Source: Prochlorococcus sp. AG-670-N10 (GTDB lineage: Bacteria; Cyanobacteriota; Cyanobacteriia; PCC-6307; Cyanobiaceae). Taken from it: a stretch of DNA of 64,000 nt. The stretch spans positions 1-64,000 of the forward strand of contig QCSX01000005.1 in assembly GCA_003209065.1 (NCBI GenBank), given 5' to 3'. The position numbers and the translations under genes are program-made. The notes beneath the pieces are model-generated. The model ran no database searches, was not told the origin of the DNA, and saw only the letters and a list, made by a program, of their open reading frames with translations. This document shows positions 9,003 through 16,740 of this stretch, piece after piece. Each line of letters starts with the position of its first letter. The first letter of the stretch is position 1.

Positions 9003-9725
9003 ATGTCTAAAGCTATCAATAAAAAAGATAATAATTCAAAAACTGTTTCTATAAATAATTTGAGTCATTTTTATGGAATTGATGAAAATAGGAAACAAGT
9101 ACTTAATGATGTAAATTTCTTTATTGAAAAAGGAGAGTTAGTTCTTTTAAAAGGACCTTCTGGATGTGGGAAGACAACTCTTCTTACTTTAATTGGGGCA
9201 TTGAGAACTTGCCAAAGTGGAGATTTGAGGGTTTTAAACAATCAACTAAATGGGGCGTCAAGAAAAACGAGACAAAAACTACGAAGAAATATTGGGATGA
9301 TTTTTCAGGGACATAATTTGCTCAGATGTTTAACAGCAGAACAAAATGTTCAAATGGGCTCAGATTTAATTAAAAATTTAACGTACTTGCAGAGAAGAGA
9401 AGTTGCAAGGAAGTGGTTATCTGCGGTTGGTTTAGAGGATCATCATAAAAAGCTGCCAAATGGATTGTCAGGAGGGCAGAAACAAAGGGTTGCAATTGCA
9501 AGGGCATTATCTGCTAATCCCAAACTTTTATTAGCTGATGAACCTACTTCAGCATTAGACAGTGTAACTGGTAGAGAAATTGTCTTACTTTTACGGAAAT
9601 TAGCAAAAGAGCAGAATTGTTCTGTCCTTATGGTTACTCATGATCCAAGGATTTCAGATATGGCGGACAGGATATTAAACATGGAAGATGGTAAAATATT
9701 TAATGCTCATAGTGAGCTAATATAG
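9003..9725 (+). CDS. devA: DevA-type ABC transporter ATP-binding protein
   Basis: A 240-residue ATPase of the LolD/MacB/DevA class, with Walker A GPSGCGKT at 51-58, Q-loop IFQGHNLL near 100-107, signature LSGGQKQR at 155-162, Walker B LLLADE at 175-180 and the switch His in VTHDPR. It lies 14 bases after the devC-like permease and should power that exporter. LolD has a very similar sequence, but the adaptor-permease-ATPase order fits DevBCA. Confidence 0.9.
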   Translation: MSKAINKKDNNSKTVSINNLSHFYGIDENRKQVLNDVNFFIEKGELVLLKGPSGCGKTTLLTLIGALRTCQSGDLRVLNNQLNGASRKTRQKLRRNIGMIFQGHNLLRCLTAEQNVQMGSDLIKNLTYLQRREVARKWLSAVGLEDHHKKLPNGLSGGQKQRVAIARALSANPKLLLADEPTSALDSVTGREIVLLLRKLAKEQNCSVLMVTHDPRISDMADRILNMEDGKIFNAHSELI

Positions 9726-9747
9726 TAAAAAGTAAAAAAGATTTTTT

Positions 9748-9897
9748 ATGTCAAAGAGAAGAAATTTAAAAAAAGAAAAGCAAGACCGTAATCGTGCATA
9801 TGCTAGAAAATTCAAGAAAAGAAAGCTTAGATCCGATGGAAGACCAGAAGGAAATAACGTAACTGGGACAGCTAATAATGGCGGAGCCGCTGATTAG
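9748..9897 (+). CDS. Small basic conserved protein of 49 residues
   Basis: A short frame opens with ATG at 9748 and stops with TAG at 9895-9897. The first 28 residues are dominated by Lys and Arg (beginning MSKRRNLKKEKQ, with KFKKRKLRS further on), followed by a Gly/Asn/Ala-rich tail ending NNGGAAD. The composition suggests binding to RNA or another polyanion. I recall similar small basic proteins in marine Synechococcus and Prochlorococcus without an assigned function, so I regard the gene as real. It follows the exporter ATPase by 22 bases. Confidence 0.65.
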   Translation: MSKRRNLKKEKQDRNRAYARKFKKRKLRSDGRPEGNNVTGTANNGGAAD

Positions 9898-9953
9898 TAT
9901 AACTTTGGATATTTTATATTTTAAAATTCTGTATATTAATTAATAAATAATAT

Positions 9954-10871
9954 ATGGTTATGAATGTAAGCATCGTTATTCCAACTTATAACAGAATACA
10001 AATATTGAAAAAATGCCTAAAGGCTCTTGAGAATCAGAACTTAAACGAGAATATCGGTAATTATGAAGTAATTGTTGTTGATGATGGCTCTACGGATGGT
10101 ACAACCTCTTGGATAAAAAATAATAGAAAAGTTCTCTCTCATGTAGTCTTATACGAGCAAGAACATGGCGGACCTGCTTTAGGAAGAAACCTAGGTGTAA
10201 TGAAATCTAAATATGAAATTATCATATTCATTGATAGTGATCTTATTGTTTTAGATAACTTTATAGCTTGTCATATTAATAAACTATTATTTTCATTTAA
10301 TAAAAATAACAAAAAATGTTTTACTTATGGTTCAGTTATTAATACTTCTAATTTCACAAATCCACAAAATGAAAGGTATAAGTTAACAGATTTTTCCTTT
10401 GCATACTTTGCTACTGGAAATGTTGCTATTTCAAAAGAATTACTTTTAAGTGTGGGGTTATTTGATACCTCCTTTAGCCTCTATGGGTGGGAAGATCTAG
10501 AATTGGGGGAGAGATTAAAAAATTTCGGGACAAAATTAGTTAAATGTCCCGAAGCTGTTGGATTTCATTGGCATCCCCCTTTTGATTGTGGTCAAATTAA
10601 ATCATTAATATCCCAAGAAAAAGAAAGAGCAAGGATGGCTTTAATCTTTTATAAAAAACATTCAAATTTGAGAGTTAGATTTATGATTCAATTAACCCCT
10701 ATTCATATTTTACTTTGGCAAATAATTTGTTTGGGAGGATTGATAAGTATTAAAAGATTATTTCCATTATTAAAATTTCTAGTTGATTCAGGTAGAAATA
10801 GAATTGCATTAGAGATCGTAAGGATTCCTCTTAATTTAATTTATGTAAAAGAGCTTAGAAGATTAATTTAA
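9954..10871 (+). CDS. Glycosyltransferase family 2 protein
   Basis: A 305-residue GT-A fold glycosyltransferase. It starts with the nucleotide-binding strand SIVIPTYNR and has DDGSTDGT at 43-50, the metal-binding DSD at 94-96 (IIIFIDSDLIV), and the acceptor-side acidic motif GWEDLELG at 178-185, typical of the galactosyltransferase-like C-terminal half. A hydrophobic segment near 240-260 may give peripheral membrane contact. The start may be the ATG at 9954 or the third codon. It probably builds a cell-surface polysaccharide or glycolipid; donor and acceptor cannot be read from the sequence. It is flanked by short intergenic regions and is not clearly in an operon. Confidence 0.88.
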   Translation: MVMNVSIVIPTYNRIQILKKCLKALENQNLNENIGNYEVIVVDDGSTDGTTSWIKNNRKVLSHVVLYEQEHGGPALGRNLGVMKSKYEIIIFIDSDLIVLDNFIACHINKLLFSFNKNNKKCFTYGSVINTSNFTNPQNERYKLTDFSFAYFATGNVAISKELLLSVGLFDTSFSLYGWEDLELGERLKNFGTKLVKCPEAVGFHWHPPFDCGQIKSLISQEKERARMALIFYKKHSNLRVRFMIQLTPIHILLWQIICLGGLISIKRLFPLLKFLVDSGRNRIALEIVRIPLNLIYVKELRRLI

Positions 10872-10923
10872 ATTATATGGATAAATCTTAAAAGTTATTC
10901 TTTTATGATTACCGATTATTTGC

Positions 10924-10929
10924 TATTAT
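10924..10929 (+). promoter_or_regulatory. Extended -10 element for rpsB
   Basis: TGCTATTAT at 10921-10929 fits an extended -10 (TG, one base, TATTAT). It lies about 95 bases upstream of the rpsB start, which would leave a transcript leader of roughly 85-90 bases containing the inverted repeats described separately. No clear -35 is visible. Confidence 0.45.
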
Positions 10930-10958
10930 AAGAAAAACTTAAAACCACACATCTGACT

Positions 10959-11013
10959 GTTTCGGGTGATTTAAATATTTAAATTTCCCGTCGGATGGAG
11001 GCTAACCCGAAAC
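10959..11013 (+). promoter_or_regulatory. Structured 5' leader of rpsB with two alternative stems
   Basis: A perfect nine-base inverted repeat, GTTTCGGGT at 10959-10967 and ACCCGAAAC at 11005-11013, closes a loop just ahead of the rpsB start. The CGGG inside its left arm (10963-10966) can instead pair with CCCG at 10987-10990, around a nested AT-rich palindrome made of two ATTTAAAT units (10969-10984). The two pairings exclude each other. A GGAGG at 10997-11001 lies in the loop, 22 bases from the ATG, too far for an ordinary Shine-Dalgarno. Ribosomal-protein operons are commonly autoregulated through such leaders, and S2 binding is the natural guess. Confidence 0.6.
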
Positions 11014-11023
11014 TTATTTAAAC

Positions 11024-11728
11024 ATGGCTGTTGTATCACTATCTGAAATGATGGAAGCTGGTGCCCATTTTGGGCATCAAACTAGACGTTGGAATCCTAA
11101 AATGTCTAAGTATATATATTGTGCGAGGAATGGGGTTCATATTATAGACCTTGTTAAAACTGCATTATGTATGAATGATGCTTATAAATGGACAAGAAAT
11201 GCTGCAAAAAGTGGAAAAAGATTTCTTTTTGTAGGTACAAAAAAGCAAGCTTCTGATGTCGTTGCTCAAGAAGCTGTTAGATGTGGTGCTGCTTATGTTA
11301 ATCAGAGATGGCTTGGAGGTATGCTTACCAACTGGACTACCATGAAGGCAAGGATAGAAAGATTGAAAGATCTTGAGAGAATGGAAAGTAGTGGAGCAAT
11401 CGCCATGAGACCGAAAAAAGAGGCAGCTGTTTTGAGAAGAGAATTAGAGCGTTTGCAAAAATATTTAGGAGGTCTAAAAGGTATGAGAAGATTACCTGAC
11501 GTAGTTGTTTTGGTAGATCAAAGAAGGGAATCGAATGCAGTTCTTGAAGCTAGGAAGCTGGATATTTCTTTAGTATCAATGTTAGATACCAACTGTGACC
11601 CAGATTTGTGTGAAGTTCCTATTCCATGCAATGATGATGCAGTGAGATCTGTTCAACTTATTTTAGGACGACTTGCGGATGCAATTAATGAGGGAAGGAA
11701 AAGTTCTAATGATCAAAGAAGAAATTAA
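11024..11728 (+). CDS. rpsB: Small ribosomal subunit protein uS2
   Basis: S2 binds 16S rRNA at the head-body junction of the small subunit. The 234-residue protein begins with the conserved [18 protein letters not shown] region and contains [19 protein letters not shown] and the DTNCDPD motif. It lies 43 bases before tsf, the widespread bacterial rpsB-tsf pairing. Its 5' leader has mutually exclusive inverted repeats, suggesting post-transcriptional control. Confidence 0.97.
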   Translation: MAVVSLSEMMEAGAHFGHQTRRWNPKMSKYIYCARNGVHIIDLVKTALCMNDAYKWTRNAAKSGKRFLFVGTKKQASDVVAQEAVRCGAAYVNQRWLGGMLTNWTTMKARIERLKDLERMESSGAIAMRPKKEAAVLRRELERLQKYLGGLKGMRRLPDVVVLVDQRRESNAVLEARKLDISLVSMLDTNCDPDLCEVPIPCNDDAVRSVQLILGRLADAINEGRKSSNDQRRN

Positions 11729-11771
11729 TATAATTTAAACTTCAAAAAACCACAAAACTTTATCTTTTTAA

Positions 11772-12428
11772 ATGGGAAACATTACAGCAAAACTAGTTAA
11801 GGATCTTAGAGATAAGACTGGAGCCGGAATGATGGATTGCAAAAAGGCTTTAAACGAGACAGATGGAAATGTTGAAAAAGCTTTAGAATGGCTAAGAAAG
11901 AAAGGTATAGCAAGCGCCGAGAAGAAATCAGGAAGAGTTGCGGCAGAAGGTTCTATTGGTAGTTATATTCATACGGGTTCAAGGGTGGGTGTTCTTTTAG
12001 AGCTTAATTGCGAAACAGATTTCGTTGCTAGAGGTGATATTTTTCAATCTCTCTTGAAGGATGTATCTATGCAAGTTGCCGCATGTCCGAATGTAGAGTA
12101 CGTTTCTATTGATGAAATACCTAATAATATAGTTGAAAAAGAAAAACAAATAGAAATGGGTAGAGACGATTTGACTGGTAAACCAGAAAATATTAAGGAA
12201 AAAATAGTTGAGGGAAGAATAGCTAAAAGATTAAATGAGTTAGTCTTGCTTTCTCAACCTTATATAAAAGATAGTGCACTTACAGTCGAAGACCTTGTAA
12301 AACAGGCAGCAGCCAAAATTGGTGAAAATATCAAAGTAAGACGTTTTACAAGATATACATTAGGGGAGGGAATTGAAAAAAATGAAATGGACTTTGCTGA
12401 TGAAGTCGCATCATTAAAGTCAAATTAA
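11772..12428 (+). CDS. tsf: Translation elongation factor Ts
   Basis: EF-Ts exchanges GDP for GTP on EF-Tu. The 218 residues include the N-terminal UBA-like domain with [12 protein letters not shown] (16-27), the [21 protein letters not shown] core and the C-terminal contact segment. This is the short cyanobacterial/plastid form rather than the roughly 280-residue enterobacterial type. It probably shares the rpsB transcript and is followed after four bases by the unknown gene at 12433. Confidence 0.97.
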   Translation: MGNITAKLVKDLRDKTGAGMMDCKKALNETDGNVEKALEWLRKKGIASAEKKSGRVAAEGSIGSYIHTGSRVGVLLELNCETDFVARGDIFQSLLKDVSMQVAACPNVEYVSIDEIPNNIVEKEKQIEMGRDDLTGKPENIKEKIVEGRIAKRLNELVLLSQPYIKDSALTVEDLVKQAAAKIGENIKVRRFTRYTLGEGIEKNEMDFADEVASLKSN

Positions 12429-12432
12429 AAAC

Positions 12433-13506
12433 TTGAACAATAGTATCAAAGTTAGAAATTCTAGAGAAGTGGCAATTCAGCTTAAGAGGGCTGAAGTTCA
12501 AAAAATTATATTGATACAAAATATTTATAAAGAGTATGAGACTTATTTTCAGATTGTTAGAAATTCTATGTTCACTTCTGTTGAGAAGGGTATTATAAGC
12601 ATTTATTCTGACTCGTCTATTAGTGATAAAGAATTAAATACAATGGAATTAAAAAGATTTTTAAATAAAAATATTAGTTTGCTTATCCATTCAAAACTTC
12701 CTTTAATAACTATTGAACAATTAAAGTTAGGTTATTTTAGTGATTATCAAAAACAAATAGTAAATTTAAATATCTTTAAAGAATTGGTAGAGGTTAAGGA
12801 GGATAAAGCGGTTAATTTTGAGGATGACAATGAATTACTTGCTACAGAAGATATTGAATTTAATTGTAATAACAATTTAAATACATATCAATATTATGAA
12901 TCTCTGGGAGAAAATGAACTTACATCTGTAAATTTTGATGAAAGAAGTTCTTTAAATTCTTTTTCTAAAGAAATAAGTATTAAAAAGTTTGAAGAAGAGA
13001 AATCTATAGTTAATACTTTCCTTGAGTTAATAGAAGAAACCAGTGTTAATAACTTAAACGATTATGAAAAAATAAATGATCAAACATCTGATGTTTTTAT
13101 ATCAAGTGATAATATAAATATCTTTGAATTTATTGATAAATCATTTAGCAACTTGTTATTGAATCTTTCATATAAAGTTAATTCAGAATTATTTAAAATA
13201 AAATTGCTTAGAAAAATTATATCTGAGGAATCTTTCAAGTGTTTGTCAATCAATAATTATTTAATTAAACATCCACATCCTTTTCTTATTAAATATGATT
13301 TAAATCCAAATAAATTATCTACAAATAATATTAAATATTCTTATATTTATTTACTTAATATAACTAATATTGAATTAGAGTTTTACAACTTAGATCTTTC
13401 AATCTGTAGAAATAATATTAATGAATTAAAAAGTAGGTTTAGATTATTAAATAAAAAGCAAAAATATTGGAAAAATAAGGAACTTGCCTTAAATAGTTCA
13501 AAGTAA
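12433..13506 (+). CDS. Uncharacterised Asn/Ile/Ser-rich protein between tsf and recG
   Basis: A 357-residue frame with a TTG start four bases after the tsf stop and a stop 29 bases before recG, so it looks co-transcribed with both. I recognise no domain. The N-terminal third (to about 130) looks globular, with a charged helix SREVAIQLKRAEVQKI. The middle (about 130-215) is acidic, low-complexity and probably disordered. The last third is helical and Asn/Lys-rich. There is no signal peptide or membrane helix. Position suggests a lineage-specific gene, possibly diverging fast. Start and function are uncertain; the length of the open frame supports it being a gene. Confidence 0.72.
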   Translation: MNNSIKVRNSREVAIQLKRAEVQKIILIQNIYKEYETYFQIVRNSMFTSVEKGIISIYSDSSISDKELNTMELKRFLNKNISLLIHSKLPLITIEQLKLGYFSDYQKQIVNLNIFKELVEVKEDKAVNFEDDNELLATEDIEFNCNNNLNTYQYYESLGENELTSVNFDERSSLNSFSKEISIKKFEEEKSIVNTFLELIEETSVNNLNDYEKINDQTSDVFISSDNINIFEFIDKSFSNLLLNLSYKVNSELFKIKLLRKIISEESFKCLSINNYLIKHPHPFLIKYDLNPNKLSTNNIKYSYIYLLNITNIELEFYNLDLSICRNNINELKSRFRLLNKKQKYWKNKELALNSSK

Positions 13507-13535
13507 TTAAAATTTAAATTTATCGTATTGATAAA

Positions 13536-15992
13536 GTGACTAATAATGTTGAATATCTTAATTTAATTAAGGATTGGATTAGACCCCTTCAAAAATCTCT
13601 TACTCTTGAATCAGAAAATAAATTTACTAATTTACTGGGTAAAAAACAATATTTTAATGATTATTTAAATAAGTCATTATGTAATTTAGATAATTTAAAA
13701 TTAACTAATGAATTTATTAAGTTATTTAATCAATTCTCAATTAAATATTCCGAATATAATAATTTAGACGCCAATCAAAGAAAAAGACTTGTAATTGATA
13801 CTAGAAAAGGTCTACTTAAATTAAGTAAATATATTGATTTAAATTATTCTAAGAAAAATATAGATAGTTATTATTCAAAAGTGATAGATTCTAATCTATC
13901 TCTAAGCTCAGATATTGACTTAATAAAAAGTATAGGCAAAACTAATAAAAATAAGCTAAATGAATTAGGTATATTTAACATAAAAGATATAATTAATTAT
14001 TTCCCACGAACCTATTTAGATTATACAAATAGAGTGAAAATAATTAATTTAAAACCTGATAATCTATATACCTGTATTGCGACTATAAAAAAGTTTTACA
14101 TTTATAAGAGTCCAAATAATAGTAATTTATCAATAATGAATATAGTGATATTTGATGAGACCTCATCAATAAAAGTTACAAAATTCTTTTTAGGAAAAAG
14201 GTTTAGATCTTATTCCTTTTTTGCTTCTCAGAAATCTATATATATTCCAGGCACAAAATTAGCTATTTCTGGTAAGGTAAAATTGTCTGAGTATGGAAAA
14301 AATTTTGTAGATCCACAGATAGAACTTCTAAATAAAAATGAAGAATCCTTTGATTTCTCTGGAAGGATAATGCCTTTATATTCGCTATCAGAATCTTTTT
14401 CAAATATAAGCTTTATAAAATTAATTAAAAAAGTAATTGTCTATTCAAAACAATATCCAGATTTTCTTAATCAAAAACAACTTAATTCATTATCTTTATT
14501 GTCGAAAAGTGATTCATTAATAAATATTCATTTACCTTCAAACCAGAATGCATTGATTGAATCAAAAAAACGTTTGGTATTTGATGAATTATTTCTATTG
14601 CAAATGAAGTTTTTATTGAGAAAAAGGAAGAATAATAAAAAATTAACTATTCAAAAATCTATTAAAAAGAATTTTTTACTTAAAGATTTTTTAAATAAAG
14701 TTCCTTTTCAATTAACAAAATCTCAGGAAAAAGTACTTGATGAAATTAAATCTGATTTATCAGATTTAACCCCTATGTCGAGACTACTACAAGGAGATGT
14801 TGGCAGTGGTAAAACTATTATTGCAATCGCATCTCTTTTAATTGAACTTGAAAAAGATCAACAAGGTGCATTAATGGTTCCTACTGAAGTACTTGCCTCA
14901 CAGCACTATAAAAATTTAATACAATTCTTGAACCCACTTTTAGTTTCTGTAGAACTTCTTACAGGTAATACGCCACAGAAAAAAAGAAAAGAAATACTTA
15001 CAAATTTAAAAAATGGAATGGTGGATATTCTCGTAGGTACGCATGCATTATTTGAAGATAAAGTTGTTTTTAATTCATTAGGGATGGTAGTCATAGATGA
15101 ACAGCATAGGTTTGGTGTTACACAAAGAAATCGATTACTTAACAAAGGAGATAATACTAATTTGTTATCCATGACTGCTACTCCCATACCTAGGACTCTC
15201 GCTTTGTCACTATATGGTGATTTAGATATTAGTCAGATTACAGAACTTCCCCCAGGAAGAGTCCCAATTACAACAAAAATTATTTCAGAAAAAGAGTTAA
15301 ATATACTTTTTAAACGTGTTGAGAATGAGATAGATAACGGGAAGCAAGCTTATGTAATTTTGCCATTAATTGAAGATTCTGAAAAAATGAATTTAAGTTC
15401 TGCAAAAAAGATTTTTAAATATTTATCAGAGGAAATTTTTTTAAAAAATAAGGTTGGACTGTTACATGGAAAATTAAATTCTGAAGAAAAGAATAATGTC
15501 ATTAATTCTTTTGTTAATAATGAAGTAAATATATTGGTTTCTACCACAGTTATTGAGGTAGGAATTGATGTACCTAATGCTTCAATTATGATTATTTATA
15601 ATTCAGAAAGATTTGGTTTGTCTCAATTACACCAGTTACGAGGGAGAGTTGGGAGAGGATCTCATAAATCATTTTGTTACTTAGTAACTTCTGAAAATAA
15701 TGGATTAGAAAATAAAAGGCTAAGTGTTTTAGAAAAATCTAATGATGGTTTTTATATCGCGGAAAAAGACTTGGAACTTAGAGGTCCCGGCCAACTCTTG
15801 GGATATAAGCAGTCGGGATTACCCGATTTTGTATTGGATAACTTACCAAATAATAAAGTTTTAATTGAAAAGGCTAGAGAAGAGGCTCAGAGGGTAATAA
15901 ATGGAGATCCTGACTTAAAAAAAAATATTTTTTTAAAAGATTTGCTAATCGACAATTCTGACAATAAATTTATTCATGACTTCTTAAATTAA
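13536..15992 (+). CDS. recG: ATP-dependent DNA helicase RecG
   Basis: RecG remodels stalled forks and Holliday junctions. The 818-residue protein (GTG start at 13536) has an N-terminal cyanobacterial extension, the wedge/OB domain (about 165-275), Walker A GDVGSGKT at 420-427, the helicase box DEQH at 521-524, SMTATPIPRTLAL (motif III), STTVIEVGIDVPNA (motif V) and the QLHQLRGRVGRG motif VI, followed by the RecG C-terminal wedge-contact region. It is intact and of usual length for cyanobacteria. It follows the unknown gene at 12433 in the rpsB-tsf block. Confidence 0.96.
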   Translation: MTNNVEYLNLIKDWIRPLQKSLTLESENKFTNLLGKKQYFNDYLNKSLCNLDNLKLTNEFIKLFNQFSIKYSEYNNLDANQRKRLVIDTRKGLLKLSKYIDLNYSKKNIDSYYSKVIDSNLSLSSDIDLIKSIGKTNKNKLNELGIFNIKDIINYFPRTYLDYTNRVKIINLKPDNLYTCIATIKKFYIYKSPNNSNLSIMNIVIFDETSSIKVTKFFLGKRFRSYSFFASQKSIYIPGTKLAISGKVKLSEYGKNFVDPQIELLNKNEESFDFSGRIMPLYSLSESFSNISFIKLIKKVIVYSKQYPDFLNQKQLNSLSLLSKSDSLINIHLPSNQNALIESKKRLVFDELFLLQMKFLLRKRKNNKKLTIQKSIKKNFLLKDFLNKVPFQLTKSQEKVLDEIKSDLSDLTPMSRLLQGDVGSGKTIIAIASLLIELEKDQQGALMVPTEVLASQHYKNLIQFLNPLLVSVELLTGNTPQKKRKEILTNLKNGMVDILVGTHALFEDKVVFNSLGMVVIDEQHRFGVTQRNRLLNKGDNTNLLSMTATPIPRTLALSLYGDLDISQITELPPGRVPITTKIISEKELNILFKRVENEIDNGKQAYVILPLIEDSEKMNLSSAKKIFKYLSEEIFLKNKVGLLHGKLNSEEKNNVINSFVNNEVNILVSTTVIEVGIDVPNASIMIIYNSERFGLSQLHQLRGRVGRGSHKSFCYLVTSENNGLENKRLSVLEKSNDGFYIAEKDLELRGPGQLLGYKQSGLPDFVLDNLPNNKVLIEKAREEAQRVINGDPDLKKNIFLKDLLIDNSDNKFIHDFLN

Positions 15993-16050
15993 AACTTTTA
16001 ATTGTCAATTTTTAAATATATGCAAATATAAAATTAATAGACAAAGTTCA

Positions 16051-16737
16051 TTGAAAATTTGGAATGAGATCCCAATTAAGGAGAATAAAGATAAATTAAT
16101 TTCAATACCAAGTTGTTTTAAATTTATTAGTCCACATCCTTACTATGATCTAGGTGCTCCTTATAAGGAAAAAAAGTCCATTTGGAAATTAAGAGAAGAA
16201 GTTGTAAAGAGATTAATAAAAGTAAATGACTTTTTAAAATTAAAAAATAATAGTTTATCCCTTTTGATTTATGACAGCTGGCGACCTATCGAAGTTCAAA
16301 AATTTATGTTCAATAGAGCTTTTATTTTGGAATGTGAAAGGCTAGATATTGATGCTTCTGAAAAAGATATGGAACTATTTCCCATAGTTAAAAAAAATGT
16401 TGAGAAATTTTGGGCATATCCTTCGTTCGATGACAGATATCCACCACCACACTCAACTGGGGGTGCTTTAGATATCACTTTGGCAGATAAGTATGGAAAT
16501 ATTATATATATGGGAAGTAATATTGATCAGATGGATGATAAATCAAAACCAGATTTTTATAATAATATTGATAATGTAGATGCAATAATCTGGAATGATA
16601 GAAGAAAGTTACTAAAAGAAATTATGATTAAATTTGAATTTGTTCAGCATCCAAATGAGTGGTGGCATTTTAGTTATGGAGATCAACTATGGGCTTGGAA
16701 GAATAAAAAACCTAATGCTTTGTATGGGAAAATATGA
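16051..16737 (+). CDS. VanX-type D-alanyl-D-alanine dipeptidase (M15D)
   Basis: Enzymes of this family hydrolyse D-Ala-D-Ala, or related dipeptides from peptidoglycan, at a zinc site. In 228 residues the full set is visible: SWRP with the transition-state Arg78, zinc ligands His134 and Asp141 in PHSTGGALDITL, catalytic Glu203 and third ligand His206 in NEWWHFSYGD. No signal peptide is seen, so it probably acts in the cytoplasm, salvaging D-Ala dipeptides rather than conferring vancomycin resistance; no other van genes are nearby. The start is TTG at 16051. It ends three bases before the convergent sir gene. Confidence 0.9.
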   Translation: MKIWNEIPIKENKDKLISIPSCFKFISPHPYYDLGAPYKEKKSIWKLREEVVKRLIKVNDFLKLKNNSLSLLIYDSWRPIEVQKFMFNRAFILECERLDIDASEKDMELFPIVKKNVEKFWAYPSFDDRYPPPHSTGGALDITLADKYGNIIYMGSNIDQMDDKSKPDFYNNIDNVDAIIWNDRRKLLKEIMIKFEFVQHPNEWWHFSYGDQLWAWKNKKPNALYGKI

Positions 16738-16740
16738 TTT

